A stretch of 64,000 nucleotides of DNA from JBFMFH01 sp040752275 (lineage in GTDB: Bacteria; Acidobacteriota; Vicinamibacteria; Vicinamibacterales; JAKQTR01): assembly GCA_040752275.1 (NCBI GenBank), contig JBFMFH010000092.1, positions 18,650 to 82,649 of the forward strand, written 5' to 3'. Position numbers and translations under genes: made by a program. The notes under the pieces are model-generated. The model saw only the letters and a list, made by a program, of their open reading frames with translations. It ran no database searches and was not told where the DNA came from. Shown piece by piece: positions 1 through 7,301 of this stretch (the first letter of the stretch is position 1; each line of letters begins with the position of its first letter).

Positions 1-480
1 AGTGCCGGCGGAAGCACATTGTTCGCCATCGGCCAACCGCCGGGCCGGGATGCATGGAGGATTGCCATCGCCGATCCTGCTGACGTCGAGCGACCTCTCT
101 GTCACGTCCACGTGCGTGACGCGGCGGTGTCCACGTCCGGCGTTTCCCGGCGCTCGGTTCGCGAGGGGACGCGACAATTCAGTCACATCTTCGATCCTCG
201 GACCGGCGAACCTGTCGAGGACATGTGCCAGGTCACGGTCGTCGCCGCAGACGCCACTGGGTCGGACGCCCTGACCAAGGCGGCATTCGTCCTCGGCCGC
301 GATGCGGTGCTCCGGCTGTTCACGCGCCTTGGCACGAGCAACCACGCCCTGCGGCTCGAAGGTCCGTGCAGAGAGCGGATCGCCGTCTGGAACACGCCCT
401 GGTCCGGGAGTGTCTTCGGACCTGCGACGCCGAACGACGGACCGGCCGGCCGCGCCGCGTCGTCGGCACGGACGCGGTGA
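1..480 (+). CDS. apbE: FAD:protein FMN transferase (ApbE), C-terminal part, cut by the left edge
   Basis: The reading frame is open from base 1, so the gene begins outside the window; about 159 codons of a normally ~330-residue protein are visible. ApbE moves FMN from FAD onto a Thr or Ser of exported flavoproteins in the periplasm. Visible family blocks are SAGGSTLFAIG followed by AWRIAIADP at the start, HIFDPRTGEPVE (the conserved H-x-DPRTG block) in the middle, and VTVVAADATGSDALTKAAF, which is the metal-binding D-A-(L)-(S/T) region. The last ~40 residues are Pro/Arg/Ala-rich and carry no family signal. It converges on the Tat-exported protein at 554-1603. A DUF2271 gene, a family often found with ApbE, lies 1.2 kb away on the other strand, so a larger flavinylation locus probably continues to the left. 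Confidence 0.85.
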   Translation, partial: SAGGSTLFAIGQPPGRDAWRIAIADPADVERPLCHVHVRDAAVSTSGVSRRSVREGTRQFSHIFDPRTGEPVEDMCQVTVVAADATGSDALTKAAFVLGRDAVLRLFTRLGTSNHALRLEGPCRERIAVWNTPWSGSVFGPATPNDGPAGRAASSARTR

Positions 481-553
481 GGCGGACGGGCCCCGAAGGA
501 GGCGGTTCGGCCATGTCACGGACCGCCTGCCCACAGGGCTCAGGGTTCCGGGG

Positions 554-1603
554 CTACGCCCGCCAGGGGCGGGTCCGCTCGGCGATCTTGTCGGCGAACA
601 GCTTCTTGGTGACGTTCACGTCCTCACGAAGCTGAAAGTCGTACATGCCCACCGACACGAAGTCCGCGCCGTTCGCGAACGCGTACTTGAAGCCGTCGAT
701 CGGGTGGATCGCCCCGGCCCCCAAGACCTTGTAGGCCACGAACGGCTTCTCGATCTTCGCGAAGAACTCCGCCGTCTGCCTGGGAGTGGTCTCCCAAATG
801 TTGTCGTGTGAACCCGGCTCGTACTCCGCCTGCACCAACTGCTCCTCGCTGGGCTTCCAGTTCGGATCGGGCGTCCGGGGTGCCCCAGCGCTCCAGTACT
901 GGGCGGCGTTGAACGTCTTCATGTAGAAGTCCGCTCCCAGCCCGCCGGCCTTGTCCGCCGCGATCAGGGGGTCGAGTGAATGCGTCGCCAGACCGATGAC
1001 CATCCCGGCCTTCTTCGCGTTCTCGATGCCCGCCGCGACCACATCCATGCGGCCGGCCTTCCAGAACCGGTCGCCCTCGAGGCCGCGGATGTACCCGATC
1101 TTCGCCCCGATCTCCAGAGCGATGTCCAGGTCGCGCTGTTGGTCTTTCTCATTGATGACGAGCTGCGCGATCCACTGGAGCTTCCCGCCCTGAGCGTCGT
1201 ACTTCTTGGCCAGTTCCACCGACCGCCCCTCGATTCGCAGGTACGACGCGTTGATGCCCACTTCTTCGTACATCCGGTAGGTCTGAAGGACCTTGTCGTC
1301 GGTGAAGTAGTTGCGCAGCAACTGCGACACGTAGATGAGGTCGCGGGCATGGGCCTGCCAGCCGACCAGGTTGTGCCCGGCGATCAGCCGGCTCACCTGG
1401 TACGGCCCGAGCCTGCCCATCGGCATCGGCCCGGCGACCTCTTCCACGACGATCTGCCCGCGGCCTCGGCCGCGTCCCCCGCCTGGCGGCTGCTGGTGCG
1501 CCAGCAGGATCTGCTCCTCGAAGCTGAAGGCTGCTGGAACGGCGGCAGTGACGGCAGTGGCCCTCTTCAGGAAATCCCGGCGGCCGAGCTTGTTGGCGGA
1601 CAT
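554..1603 (-). CDS. Tat-exported TIM-barrel protein, aldo/keto-reductase-like, function unknown
   Basis: A 349-residue protein with a clear twin-arginine signal (GRRDFLKRATAV) followed by an Ala-rich hydrophobic stretch, so it is exported folded, which usually implies a bound cofactor. After a short Gly/Arg linker (GGGRGRGRG) the body reads like an aldo/keto-reductase-type barrel: PMGRLGPYQVSRLIAGHN near residue 60, a repeated pattern of beta strands and helices, and VLGAGAIHP / GADFVSVGMYDFQLRED near the end. I cannot see a convincing AKR catalytic Tyr-Lys-His set. The start is secured by a strong GAGGAGGAG ribosome-binding site just upstream of ATG 1603. It lies 43 bases after the DUF2271 gene on the same strand and is probably co-transcribed with it. 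The substrate is unknown. Confidence 0.75.
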   Translation of the reverse strand: MSANKLGRRDFLKRATAVTAAVPAAFSFEEQILLAHQQPPGGGRGRGRGQIVVEEVAGPMPMGRLGPYQVSRLIAGHNLVGWQAHARDLIYVSQLLRNYFTDDKVLQTYRMYEEVGINASYLRIEGRSVELAKKYDAQGGKLQWIAQLVINEKDQQRDLDIALEIGAKIGYIRGLEGDRFWKAGRMDVVAAGIENAKKAGMVIGLATHSLDPLIAADKAGGLGADFYMKTFNAAQYWSAGAPRTPDPNWKPSEEQLVQAEYEPGSHDNIWETTPRQTAEFFAKIEKPFVAYKVLGAGAIHPIDGFKYAFANGADFVSVGMYDFQLREDVNVTKKLFADKIAERTRPWRA

Positions 1604-1646
1604 GGCCTCTCCTCCTCATCTGGTCTCATGCCAGAGCTGACCGCCG

Positions 1647-2231
1647 CTACTTCGTGGCGGCCACGTATCGCACCTGCACTTCCCGCACGTACTGATCCGT
1701 GCTCACCAGCTTGCCGGGGCCCTGCGTCATCTCCAGCTCCGGCGACTGGTCGGGCCCGCCGACGGCGATGGTCCCACGGAACAGGACGTTGTGGTCCTCC
1801 AGCACGTGCATCTGGAACTTGAACTGGTACACACCCGGCGCGACGTTGAGCGTTGCGAGATCGAACACTTTCGCCTCAGAACCGACATTCGGCGTCGGGG
1901 CCGTGACGGCGTCCACTTCCGTCTTCGGTGCGGCATCCCAGCGAGCCTGCTTGACCCAATCGGGACACACATTCCCCATCTTGTATTCCGTCGCTGACAG
2001 CTCCTGACTGACGTACAGCGTCTTCACGAGCTTCCCGGCAGCATCCTCAAGCCATATCGCGGTGTGGTAGGTGGGGTCGATAATCGTCGGAGGCATGTAC
2101 AAGAACGTCACCTGCAGGACGCCCGCGGACCGCGCCGGTGTCTGTAAGGGTCCCTGGGCGTCGACCGCGCACGCCAAGCCAGCAAGGGCCGTGGCGGCGT
2201 ACACTCCCCAACGACGCGTCCTTCCTCCCAT
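1647..2231 (-). CDS. DUF2271 family periplasmic protein
   Basis: A 194-residue exported protein. The chosen ATG at 2231 has GAGAGGA at good spacing and opens a signal peptide (MGGRTRRWGVYAATALAGLA, cleavage likely after VDAQ); an in-frame start at 2345 would add 38 residues of low-complexity Arg/Ser and is not preferred. Family features: YHTAIWLEDAAGKLVKTLYV, a tryptophan-rich middle (CPDWVKQARWD), DAVTAPTPNVG, and a GVYQFKFQMHV strand near the end. DUF2271 proteins are small beta-rich periplasmic proteins that commonly sit with ApbE and PepSY proteins in extracytoplasmic flavin or redox loci. Here the ApbE gene is nearby but on the opposite strand. The molecular function is not known. Confidence 0.75.
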   Translation of the reverse strand: MGGRTRRWGVYAATALAGLACAVDAQGPLQTPARSAGVLQVTFLYMPPTIIDPTYHTAIWLEDAAGKLVKTLYVSQELSATEYKMGNVCPDWVKQARWDAAPKTEVDAVTAPTPNVGSEAKVFDLATLNVAPGVYQFKFQMHVLEDHNVLFRGTIAVGGPDQSPELEMTQGPGKLVSTDQYVREVQVRYVAATK

Positions 2232-2304
2232 GTTCCATCCTCTCTCGACGATCAGGGGGCGAAGTCCCCTTCTGCTGCCCGCAGCTCGCACCTGACTCGC
2301 GTGT

Positions 2305-3639
2305 CTACACCTGGGGCTTGCAGTACGTCTCACGCGTGAAGGCAATCAGAACGCACGCGATTGCCAGCCACCCGACCATCAGCAGCAAGGCCACCTGGTA
2401 GTCGGCCAGCCCGTAGACGCGGAGCCCATCGGCGGTCCGGCCAGACCAGCGGTGGTCGAGCACGGCACCGATGGCCGGCTGGAGCAGCGTGGGCCCGACC
2501 ATGTTGCCGACGTTGACCGCTCCTGACACCGTTCCCAGGAACAGGACCGGCACGGACTCCTTGGCGAACGCGAAACCGAGAATCACGGCGCCGCACGCGG
2601 CGCTCGACACACCGGCGAGCGCGACGAACAGCCACAGCGGCAGACCCGGGACGTAGAACATCACTGCGAATCCAATGGTAGCCGCAACCGCCCCGGACAG
2701 GTAGATGGGCCGCCTGCGGCCGATCTTGTCCGACAGGTGTCCGCAGATGGGGCTGGCCACCGCCCAGCAGATGGTCATGACGGAACAGATGGCGGCCGCG
2801 GTCGTCGACGGAATGTCGAAGCGCGCCCGGAGGAACGGAGGGCCCCACAGCCCGGTGAAGCCAATCATCGTGCCCACGAAACCGCCTTGCGCCAGGAATA
2901 TCAGCCACGTGTTCCGGTACGCGAAGACCTGTTTGAAGCCCTTCAGCAGGTGCCAGATGGAGAGGTGGTCCGTTCTCTGCAGCTCGCTCGGCGCATGGCT
3001 GGCGTAGCCTCGTTCCACCGGGTCGTTCCGCACCAGCGCCCACGCGAGCGCCGAGATGCACACCACGATCGCAGCCGACCCGATAGCCACCGGCCGCCAG
3101 CCGAACCGTTCGACCCCGAGGCGCAGCGGGACCTGCGCGAACAGGGCGCCGATGTTGCCGATCATCAGCCCGAGGCCGGTCAGCATCGCGAATCGCGGCG
3201 ACGGGAACCAGTGTGTCGCCAGCTTCAGCGTCACGATCCAGCCCACCGCCGTGGCCGCGCCCACGAGCCCGCGACCGGCCATGCCCAGCGCGACGTTGCT
3301 GGTCCACCCAAACACGAACGTGCCGGCCGCGGCGAGCACCGAGCCGAGGATCAGCAGCCGGCGGGCTCCCCACGAGTCGACCAGCACCCCGGTGGGAATC
3401 TGCATCAGCACGTAGGCGTAGAAGTAGACGGCGGAGAACTGGCCCAACTGGCTGGCCGTGATGCTGAAGTCCCTCATCAACTCGCTCGTCATCACGGCAG
3501 GCGAGTTGCGCAGGTAGAACCCGGACAGGTAGAAGAATGCCGCTACGCCCCACACCAGCCAAGCCAGCCAAGCTGGCGGGAGGCGTGAGGCGGCGGCGCC
3601 AGATTCCCCGCCGGCCCTCGATGCGGGAGCGAAGGTCAT
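2305..3639 (-). CDS. MFS transporter, organic-anion type
   Basis: A 444-residue major facilitator with about 12 hydrophobic segments. The loop 2-3 signature is present as VDSWGARRLLILGS near residue 90, and the second-half counterpart as GHLSDKIGRRRPIYLSG near residue 300. The N-terminus carries PAVMTSELMRDFSITASQLG, typical of the anion:cation symporter-like branch that takes up carboxylates and sulfonates. ATG 3639 has GGGGAGA upstream, inside the end of the preceding ThDP-enzyme gene, whose stop is only 3 bases away, so translation is probably coupled. Together with the upstream acylating aldehyde dehydrogenase and ThDP enzyme it looks like the uptake step of a small catabolic operon. The substrate is not readable from sequence; a sulfonate or hydroxy/keto acid is my inference. 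Confidence 0.8.
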   Translation of the reverse strand: MTFAPASRAGGESGAAASRLPPAWLAWLVWGVAAFFYLSGFYLRNSPAVMTSELMRDFSITASQLGQFSAVYFYAYVLMQIPTGVLVDSWGARRLLILGSVLAAAGTFVFGWTSNVALGMAGRGLVGAATAVGWIVTLKLATHWFPSPRFAMLTGLGLMIGNIGALFAQVPLRLGVERFGWRPVAIGSAAIVVCISALAWALVRNDPVERGYASHAPSELQRTDHLSIWHLLKGFKQVFAYRNTWLIFLAQGGFVGTMIGFTGLWGPPFLRARFDIPSTTAAAICSVMTICWAVASPICGHLSDKIGRRRPIYLSGAVAATIGFAVMFYVPGLPLWLFVALAGVSSAACGAVILGFAFAKESVPVLFLGTVSGAVNVGNMVGPTLLQPAIGAVLDHRWSGRTADGLRVYGLADYQVALLLMVGWLAIACVLIAFTRETYCKPQV

Positions 3640-3642
3640 CGG

Positions 3643-5421
3643 TCATTCTCCCCGGCGATAGATGTCGAGGATGTTCCAGTGTCCGGGCGTCGGCGTCGGC
3701 GCGTTGTTCATGGGCACCTGGATCAGCGTCGGCCGCCCGGACGCCAGTGCCTGCCTGAGCGCCGGGCCGAGTTCGTCGGCCGCCGTGATCATCACACCGT
3801 CGGCACCGCAGGCCCGGGCCATCGCGGCGTAGTCCACACGATACGGCTTGCCGTCGCATTCGAACGTGCACCCGAAGCTCCAGCCGTAGTTCTGAGCCTC
3901 GAGGCCGGCAATCGTGCCGAAGGCCATGTTGTCCATCACCACCCAGATCACGGGCAGGTTGGCCTCGATGGCCGTCGCCACGACCGTCGGGTTCGCTGCG
4001 CAGAAGCCCCCGTCCCCGACGAGCGCGACGGCGACCCGGTCCGGCTGTGCCAGCTTCACCCCGAGTGCCGCCGCCGCACCGAAGCCCATCGTCGCCAGAC
4101 CGCTTGGTGTGATGAAGGTGTAGGGAACGGAGAAGGCATACTGCTGGCCGACGCCGTTCTTGTTCCAACCAACGTCCGTCACGATGAAGGCGTCCGGCGG
4201 CGCGGCCTTCCGGAGTTCGGCGAGGATACGTTCTGGACGCAGCGGGTACTGGCCTGAGGCGTAGTAGTGGGCGAAGTTGCCCAGGTACTTCTCCCGGGCG
4301 ACGGCAATGTCGGCGCGCAGGGTCCCTCGATCACGATGCGGGCGTCCCCTGGCCGCTGCCGCGAGTGCGCGGAGGGCGGACTTTGCGTCGGCAACGACCC
4401 CCAGTTCGGTCTGGTAGTTCCGCCCGATCTCCGCGAGGTCGGTATCGATGTGGATCAGCCGGGTCGGGGGAATCGAAAAGGTGATGCCCTGGTACCACGA
4501 GCTCGAGTTGGCCTCCGCCAGGCGAGTGCCGACGGCGACGATGAGGTCCGCCGACCGGCACATCTCGTTGGCGATGGGGGTGCCCCAGAATCCCGTCATC
4601 CCCAGCAGGAGCGGGTGATCCGATGGGACGGCGCAGGTCCCCATGAGCGTGTGCGCAATGGGCACCTCGAGGGCTTCGGCCAGGGTGGCCAGCTCCTCGC
4701 CGGCGCGAGCACCGATGACGCCGCCGCCCGCGTACAGCACGGGCCGTTCGGCAGAGGCAAGGGCATCCGCGATCCGGGCAACGGCCGCCTCGTCCATGAC
4801 CGGCTTGGCAACGGGAGCCGGCATCTTGGCGAACGCTTCGACGGGAAGGTCGGCGGAGAAGATGTCCATCGGCACATCCACGAGCACGGGGCCCGGCCGC
4901 CCGGTCTGCGCGAGATGAAACGCCCGTTCGATGATGCGCGGCAAGTCGCGGGGGTGGTCTACACGGTAGACGCGCTTGCAGAACGGCTCGAAGATCCGGA
5001 ACTGGTCCGCGTCCTGGTGCAAATTGACTTCCTGGTGCGGGTGGCGCCCGTAGTAGTGCGACGGGATGTCGCCAGCAATCACAACCATCGGTATCGAATC
5101 CAGCGCCGCGTTCGCAACACCCGTCGCCGCATTCGTCAGCCCCGGTCCAAGATGTGTCAGCACAACGCCGACCTTGCCCGACACGCGGGCGTAGCCGTCG
5201 GCGGCATGAGCCGCCACCTGTTCGTGGCGGGTCGTGATGAAGCGGATGCGGCTCTTCCCCAACGCGTCGAGGAACGCGATGATGGTGTGGCCACACAGCC
5301 CGAAGATCACCTCCACGCCGATGCGCTCGAGATACTCGGTCAGCAGATACGCCGCGATGCGCGTGCCCGGCTCGGGATTGACCTTCGGGAGGATGAATTC
5401 GGTCTGGGTCAGTGTGGCCAT
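3643..5421 (-). CDS. Thiamine-diphosphate-dependent enzyme of the acetolactate synthase/decarboxylase superfamily
   Basis: A 592-residue ThDP enzyme with the usual three domains. The catalytic glutamate of the N-terminal Pyr domain lies in TTRHEQVAAHAADGYAR (about residue 66). The middle Rossmann domain carries AERPVLYAGGGVIGARA. The C-terminal PP domain shows the metal-ThDP motif GDGGFCAANP, closing with the VVMDN that holds the second metal ligand (about residues 470-500). No FAD or quinone-specific extension is seen. The family includes acetolactate synthase, oxalyl-CoA decarboxylase, sulfoacetaldehyde acetyltransferase and sulfopyruvate decarboxylase-like enzymes, and sequence alone does not settle the reaction. 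Its neighbours, an acylating aldehyde dehydrogenase 22 bases upstream and an MFS carrier 3 bases downstream, favour a C2/C3 keto-acid or sulfonate pathway over branched-chain amino-acid synthesis; no small regulatory subunit gene is adjacent. Confidence 0.8.
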   Translation of the reverse strand: MATLTQTEFILPKVNPEPGTRIAAYLLTEYLERIGVEVIFGLCGHTIIAFLDALGKSRIRFITTRHEQVAAHAADGYARVSGKVGVVLTHLGPGLTNAATGVANAALDSIPMVVIAGDIPSHYYGRHPHQEVNLHQDADQFRIFEPFCKRVYRVDHPRDLPRIIERAFHLAQTGRPGPVLVDVPMDIFSADLPVEAFAKMPAPVAKPVMDEAAVARIADALASAERPVLYAGGGVIGARAGEELATLAEALEVPIAHTLMGTCAVPSDHPLLLGMTGFWGTPIANEMCRSADLIVAVGTRLAEANSSSWYQGITFSIPPTRLIHIDTDLAEIGRNYQTELGVVADAKSALRALAAAARGRPHRDRGTLRADIAVAREKYLGNFAHYYASGQYPLRPERILAELRKAAPPDAFIVTDVGWNKNGVGQQYAFSVPYTFITPSGLATMGFGAAAALGVKLAQPDRVAVALVGDGGFCAANPTVVATAIEANLPVIWVVMDNMAFGTIAGLEAQNYGWSFGCTFECDGKPYRVDYAAMARACGADGVMITAADELGPALRQALASGRPTLIQVPMNNAPTPTPGHWNILDIYRRGE

Positions 5422-5443
5422 GATGCAAACCCGTCCTGTCAGG

Positions 5444-6847
5444 CTAGAACTGTGGACTGTTGTGGAACTCCCCGAAGAGTTCCTCTTCCGACGGCTTGTC
5501 CTCGGGCAGTGGGCGGCTGACCCATGTCACGTTCATGTAGTGCTTGAGCGAGATGTTCTCGTTCGTGATGTTGCCGCCCCAGATTCCGCAGCCCATGCTC
5601 GATGTCATGGGCATGCCATTCGTGAATGTCCCGGCATTTGACCGAGACTGTACCTGTCGCACCATGATGCGGCTGACAGGCGCGACCAGCGCAAGCCGAT
5701 GGATGTGCTCGTCGTCGAATGAGTAGATCCCGCAGGAATGCCCCTTGCCCCCGACCTCGAAGATGCGCCGAACCATGTCGAGCGCCATGTCGAAGCCGTG
5801 GTACTTGAAGACCGCCATCACGGTCCCGAGCTTCTCGGAAGAGAATGGGTGTCCCTGACCGATGTTGTGCTCCTCGACGATCAGGAACGTCTTCTCGGGC
5901 GGGATGGAGAACCCGGCACGGCCTGCAACTACCTGAGCCGACCGCGCAATGGTTTCGGGCGTGCGCTGTCCGCCGGCATCCCAGTACGCCGCCTGCAGCA
6001 ACTCGCGCTCCTGGTTGTTGACGAGGTACCCACCGTTGCGCTGGAGCTCTGCCAGAAGAGCGTCGTAGACCGAGGCATCGACCAGGAGGTTGCCATCGGC
6101 CGAACAGCCAGATCCGTAGTCGTTCGTCTTGCTGATGCTGCTGTTCCGTGCAGCCTCGGCGACGTCTGCCGTCTCGTCGATGACCATCGTGGCATTGCCG
6201 GCACCAACGCCATAGGCGGGCTTCCCGGAGCTGTACGCGGCCTTGACCATCGCAGGCCCGCCCGTCGCGATGGTCAGGTCACAGATCGACATCAACTCGT
6301 TGGCCAGCGGGATGCTCGGCCGCTCGACGCACTGGAGCAGATCGACGGGCGTCCCGAGGGCGGCTAGCGCGCTGCGCATCAGTCTGACGACTTCGTTCGT
6401 CGTCTTCTTGCTGGCCGGATGGGGAGAGAAGATCACGGCATCCTTGCACTTGACCGCGTAGATGGCGATACCGGCGGGCGTTACATACGGGCTGGTCACG
6501 GGAATCAGCGACGCGATGACTCCCGCCGGCTTGCCGTACTTGACAAGGCCTCTCTCGGGAAGCTCCTCGATGACGCCGATGCTCTTCTGGCGAAGGGCGT
6601 CGCGAAGGATGCCGAGGACCTTCGACCGGCGACTGGGCTCGCGGCTGCCCATTCCCGATTCGTCGACACTCATGTTGGCGAGCCGGACTGAGGTCGGCAT
6701 GTTGGCGCTGGCCCAGGCGATCGCCCGGCAGAGTCTGTCTGCGGCTGCCTGGTCGTAGCCGTCGATCGCCTCCATCGCCTTCCGCGCCCGTGTCAGAAGG
6801 TCGCGGGCAAGCTGTGACTCTTCCGCGGTGATCGTGCGTATCGCCAT
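5444..6847 (-). CDS. Acylating aldehyde dehydrogenase (EutE / sulfoacetaldehyde dehydrogenase-like)
   Basis: A CoA-acylating NAD(P)-dependent aldehyde dehydrogenase of about 467 residues. Conserved blocks: GLVKYGKPAGVIASLIPVTS, FSPHPASKKTTNEVV, DLTIATGGPAMVKAAYSSG, GVGAGNATMVIDETADV, and the catalytic cysteine in TNDYGSGCSADGNLL (about residue 245). The C-terminal NAGTFTNGMPMTSSMGCGIW and NISLKHYMNVTWVS blocks are typical of the EutE/SauS/AdhE-N group. I chose ATG 6847 (MAIRTIT); an in-frame GTG at 6871 directly behind GGGGGGA is an alternative adding eight residues. It is the first gene of a leftward operon with the ThDP enzyme and the MFS transporter. The enzyme would link an aldehyde to an acyl-CoA; acetaldehyde, sulfoacetaldehyde and similar short aldehydes are possible substrates. 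Confidence 0.85.
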   Translation of the reverse strand: MAIRTITAEESQLARDLLTRARKAMEAIDGYDQAAADRLCRAIAWASANMPTSVRLANMSVDESGMGSREPSRRSKVLGILRDALRQKSIGVIEELPERGLVKYGKPAGVIASLIPVTSPYVTPAGIAIYAVKCKDAVIFSPHPASKKTTNEVVRLMRSALAALGTPVDLLQCVERPSIPLANELMSICDLTIATGGPAMVKAAYSSGKPAYGVGAGNATMVIDETADVAEAARNSSISKTNDYGSGCSADGNLLVDASVYDALLAELQRNGGYLVNNQERELLQAAYWDAGGQRTPETIARSAQVVAGRAGFSIPPEKTFLIVEEHNIGQGHPFSSEKLGTVMAVFKYHGFDMALDMVRRIFEVGGKGHSCGIYSFDDEHIHRLALVAPVSRIMVRQVQSRSNAGTFTNGMPMTSSMGCGIWGGNITNENISLKHYMNVTWVSRPLPEDKPSEEELFGEFHNSPQF

Positions 6848-6964
6848 GATGCCAACTCGTCGGGACCCCACTCCCCCCAGCGCCGCCTCGGGGAGCGTCC
6901 CCGTCGGACGGCCGTCCAGTGCACCGGGCCGATTATCACCGCGGATCGCACCGGGAGGCGCCCT

Positions 6965-6986
6965 GTTACCGTACCACCACGGTTAC
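6965..6986. promoter_or_regulatory. 22-bp near-palindrome between divergent genes
   Basis: GTTACCGT - 6 bases - ACGGTTAC, one mismatch from a perfect dyad, 118 bases upstream of the aldehyde dehydrogenase start. It shares its ACCGT/ACGGT cores and 6-base spacing with the motif at 7129-7152. It looks like the binding site of a dimeric regulator (LacI-type operators have similar GTTACCGGTAAC cores); this is inference. The rest of the 454-base spacer 6848-7301 shows no gene. Confidence 0.45.
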
Positions 6987-7012
6987 GTTGTTGTGGCCTC
7001 AACGGGACAGGT

Positions 7013-7036
7013 GGTAACCGGGTGCCGCGGTTCACC
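7013..7036. promoter_or_regulatory. Second imperfect GTAACCG dyad in the same spacer
   Basis: GGTAACCG followed seven bases later by CGGTTCACC, an imperfect inverted repeat of the same half-site as at 6965-6986. It lies between the divergent aldehyde dehydrogenase operon and the TonB receptor gene. Weak on its own; its value is the clustering of three related dyads in one promoter region. Confidence 0.3.
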
Positions 7037-7128
7037 CCCCGAACCACGGGCGCATTGTGTTCCAGACCCACCAGACCGACGCCCCTCGGCGCGCACCGGC
7101 GACACTCCACGCCGGCCAGCCGGACCGG

Positions 7129-7152
7129 TGTAACGGTAGCCGCACCGTATCA
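7129..7152 (+). promoter_or_regulatory. Conserved 24-bp dyad motif, copy 1 (upstream of TonB receptor)
   Basis: The motif opens TGTAACGGTAGCCGCAC and ends GTATCA. Arms ACGGT and ACCGT are separated by AGCCGC. The same 24 bases recur at 16603-16626 with one change. This copy ends 149 bases before the TonB receptor ATG at 7302. Likely operator shared by several genes in the window. Confidence 0.5.
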
Positions 7153-7301
7153 TCGGGACGATCCTCACGCCCGTGGGGCTACCATACCCGCGCGGTGGCT
7201 CTTTCTTGCTGTGCCTTCGGGCCAGACCCCAGGGGCCGTGTGGCGGTCCGCATCCACGGTGACTGGCCCGCTTGTCCTCGGTTCCGCGGAGGTGCCCAAC
7301 T

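Noticed and set aside
2330..4168. A 612-codon open frame overlapping the MFS and ThDP-enzyme genes on the same strand.
   Set aside because: It spans the junction of two well-recognised genes in another frame and is Arg/Gly/Pro-rich without family features.
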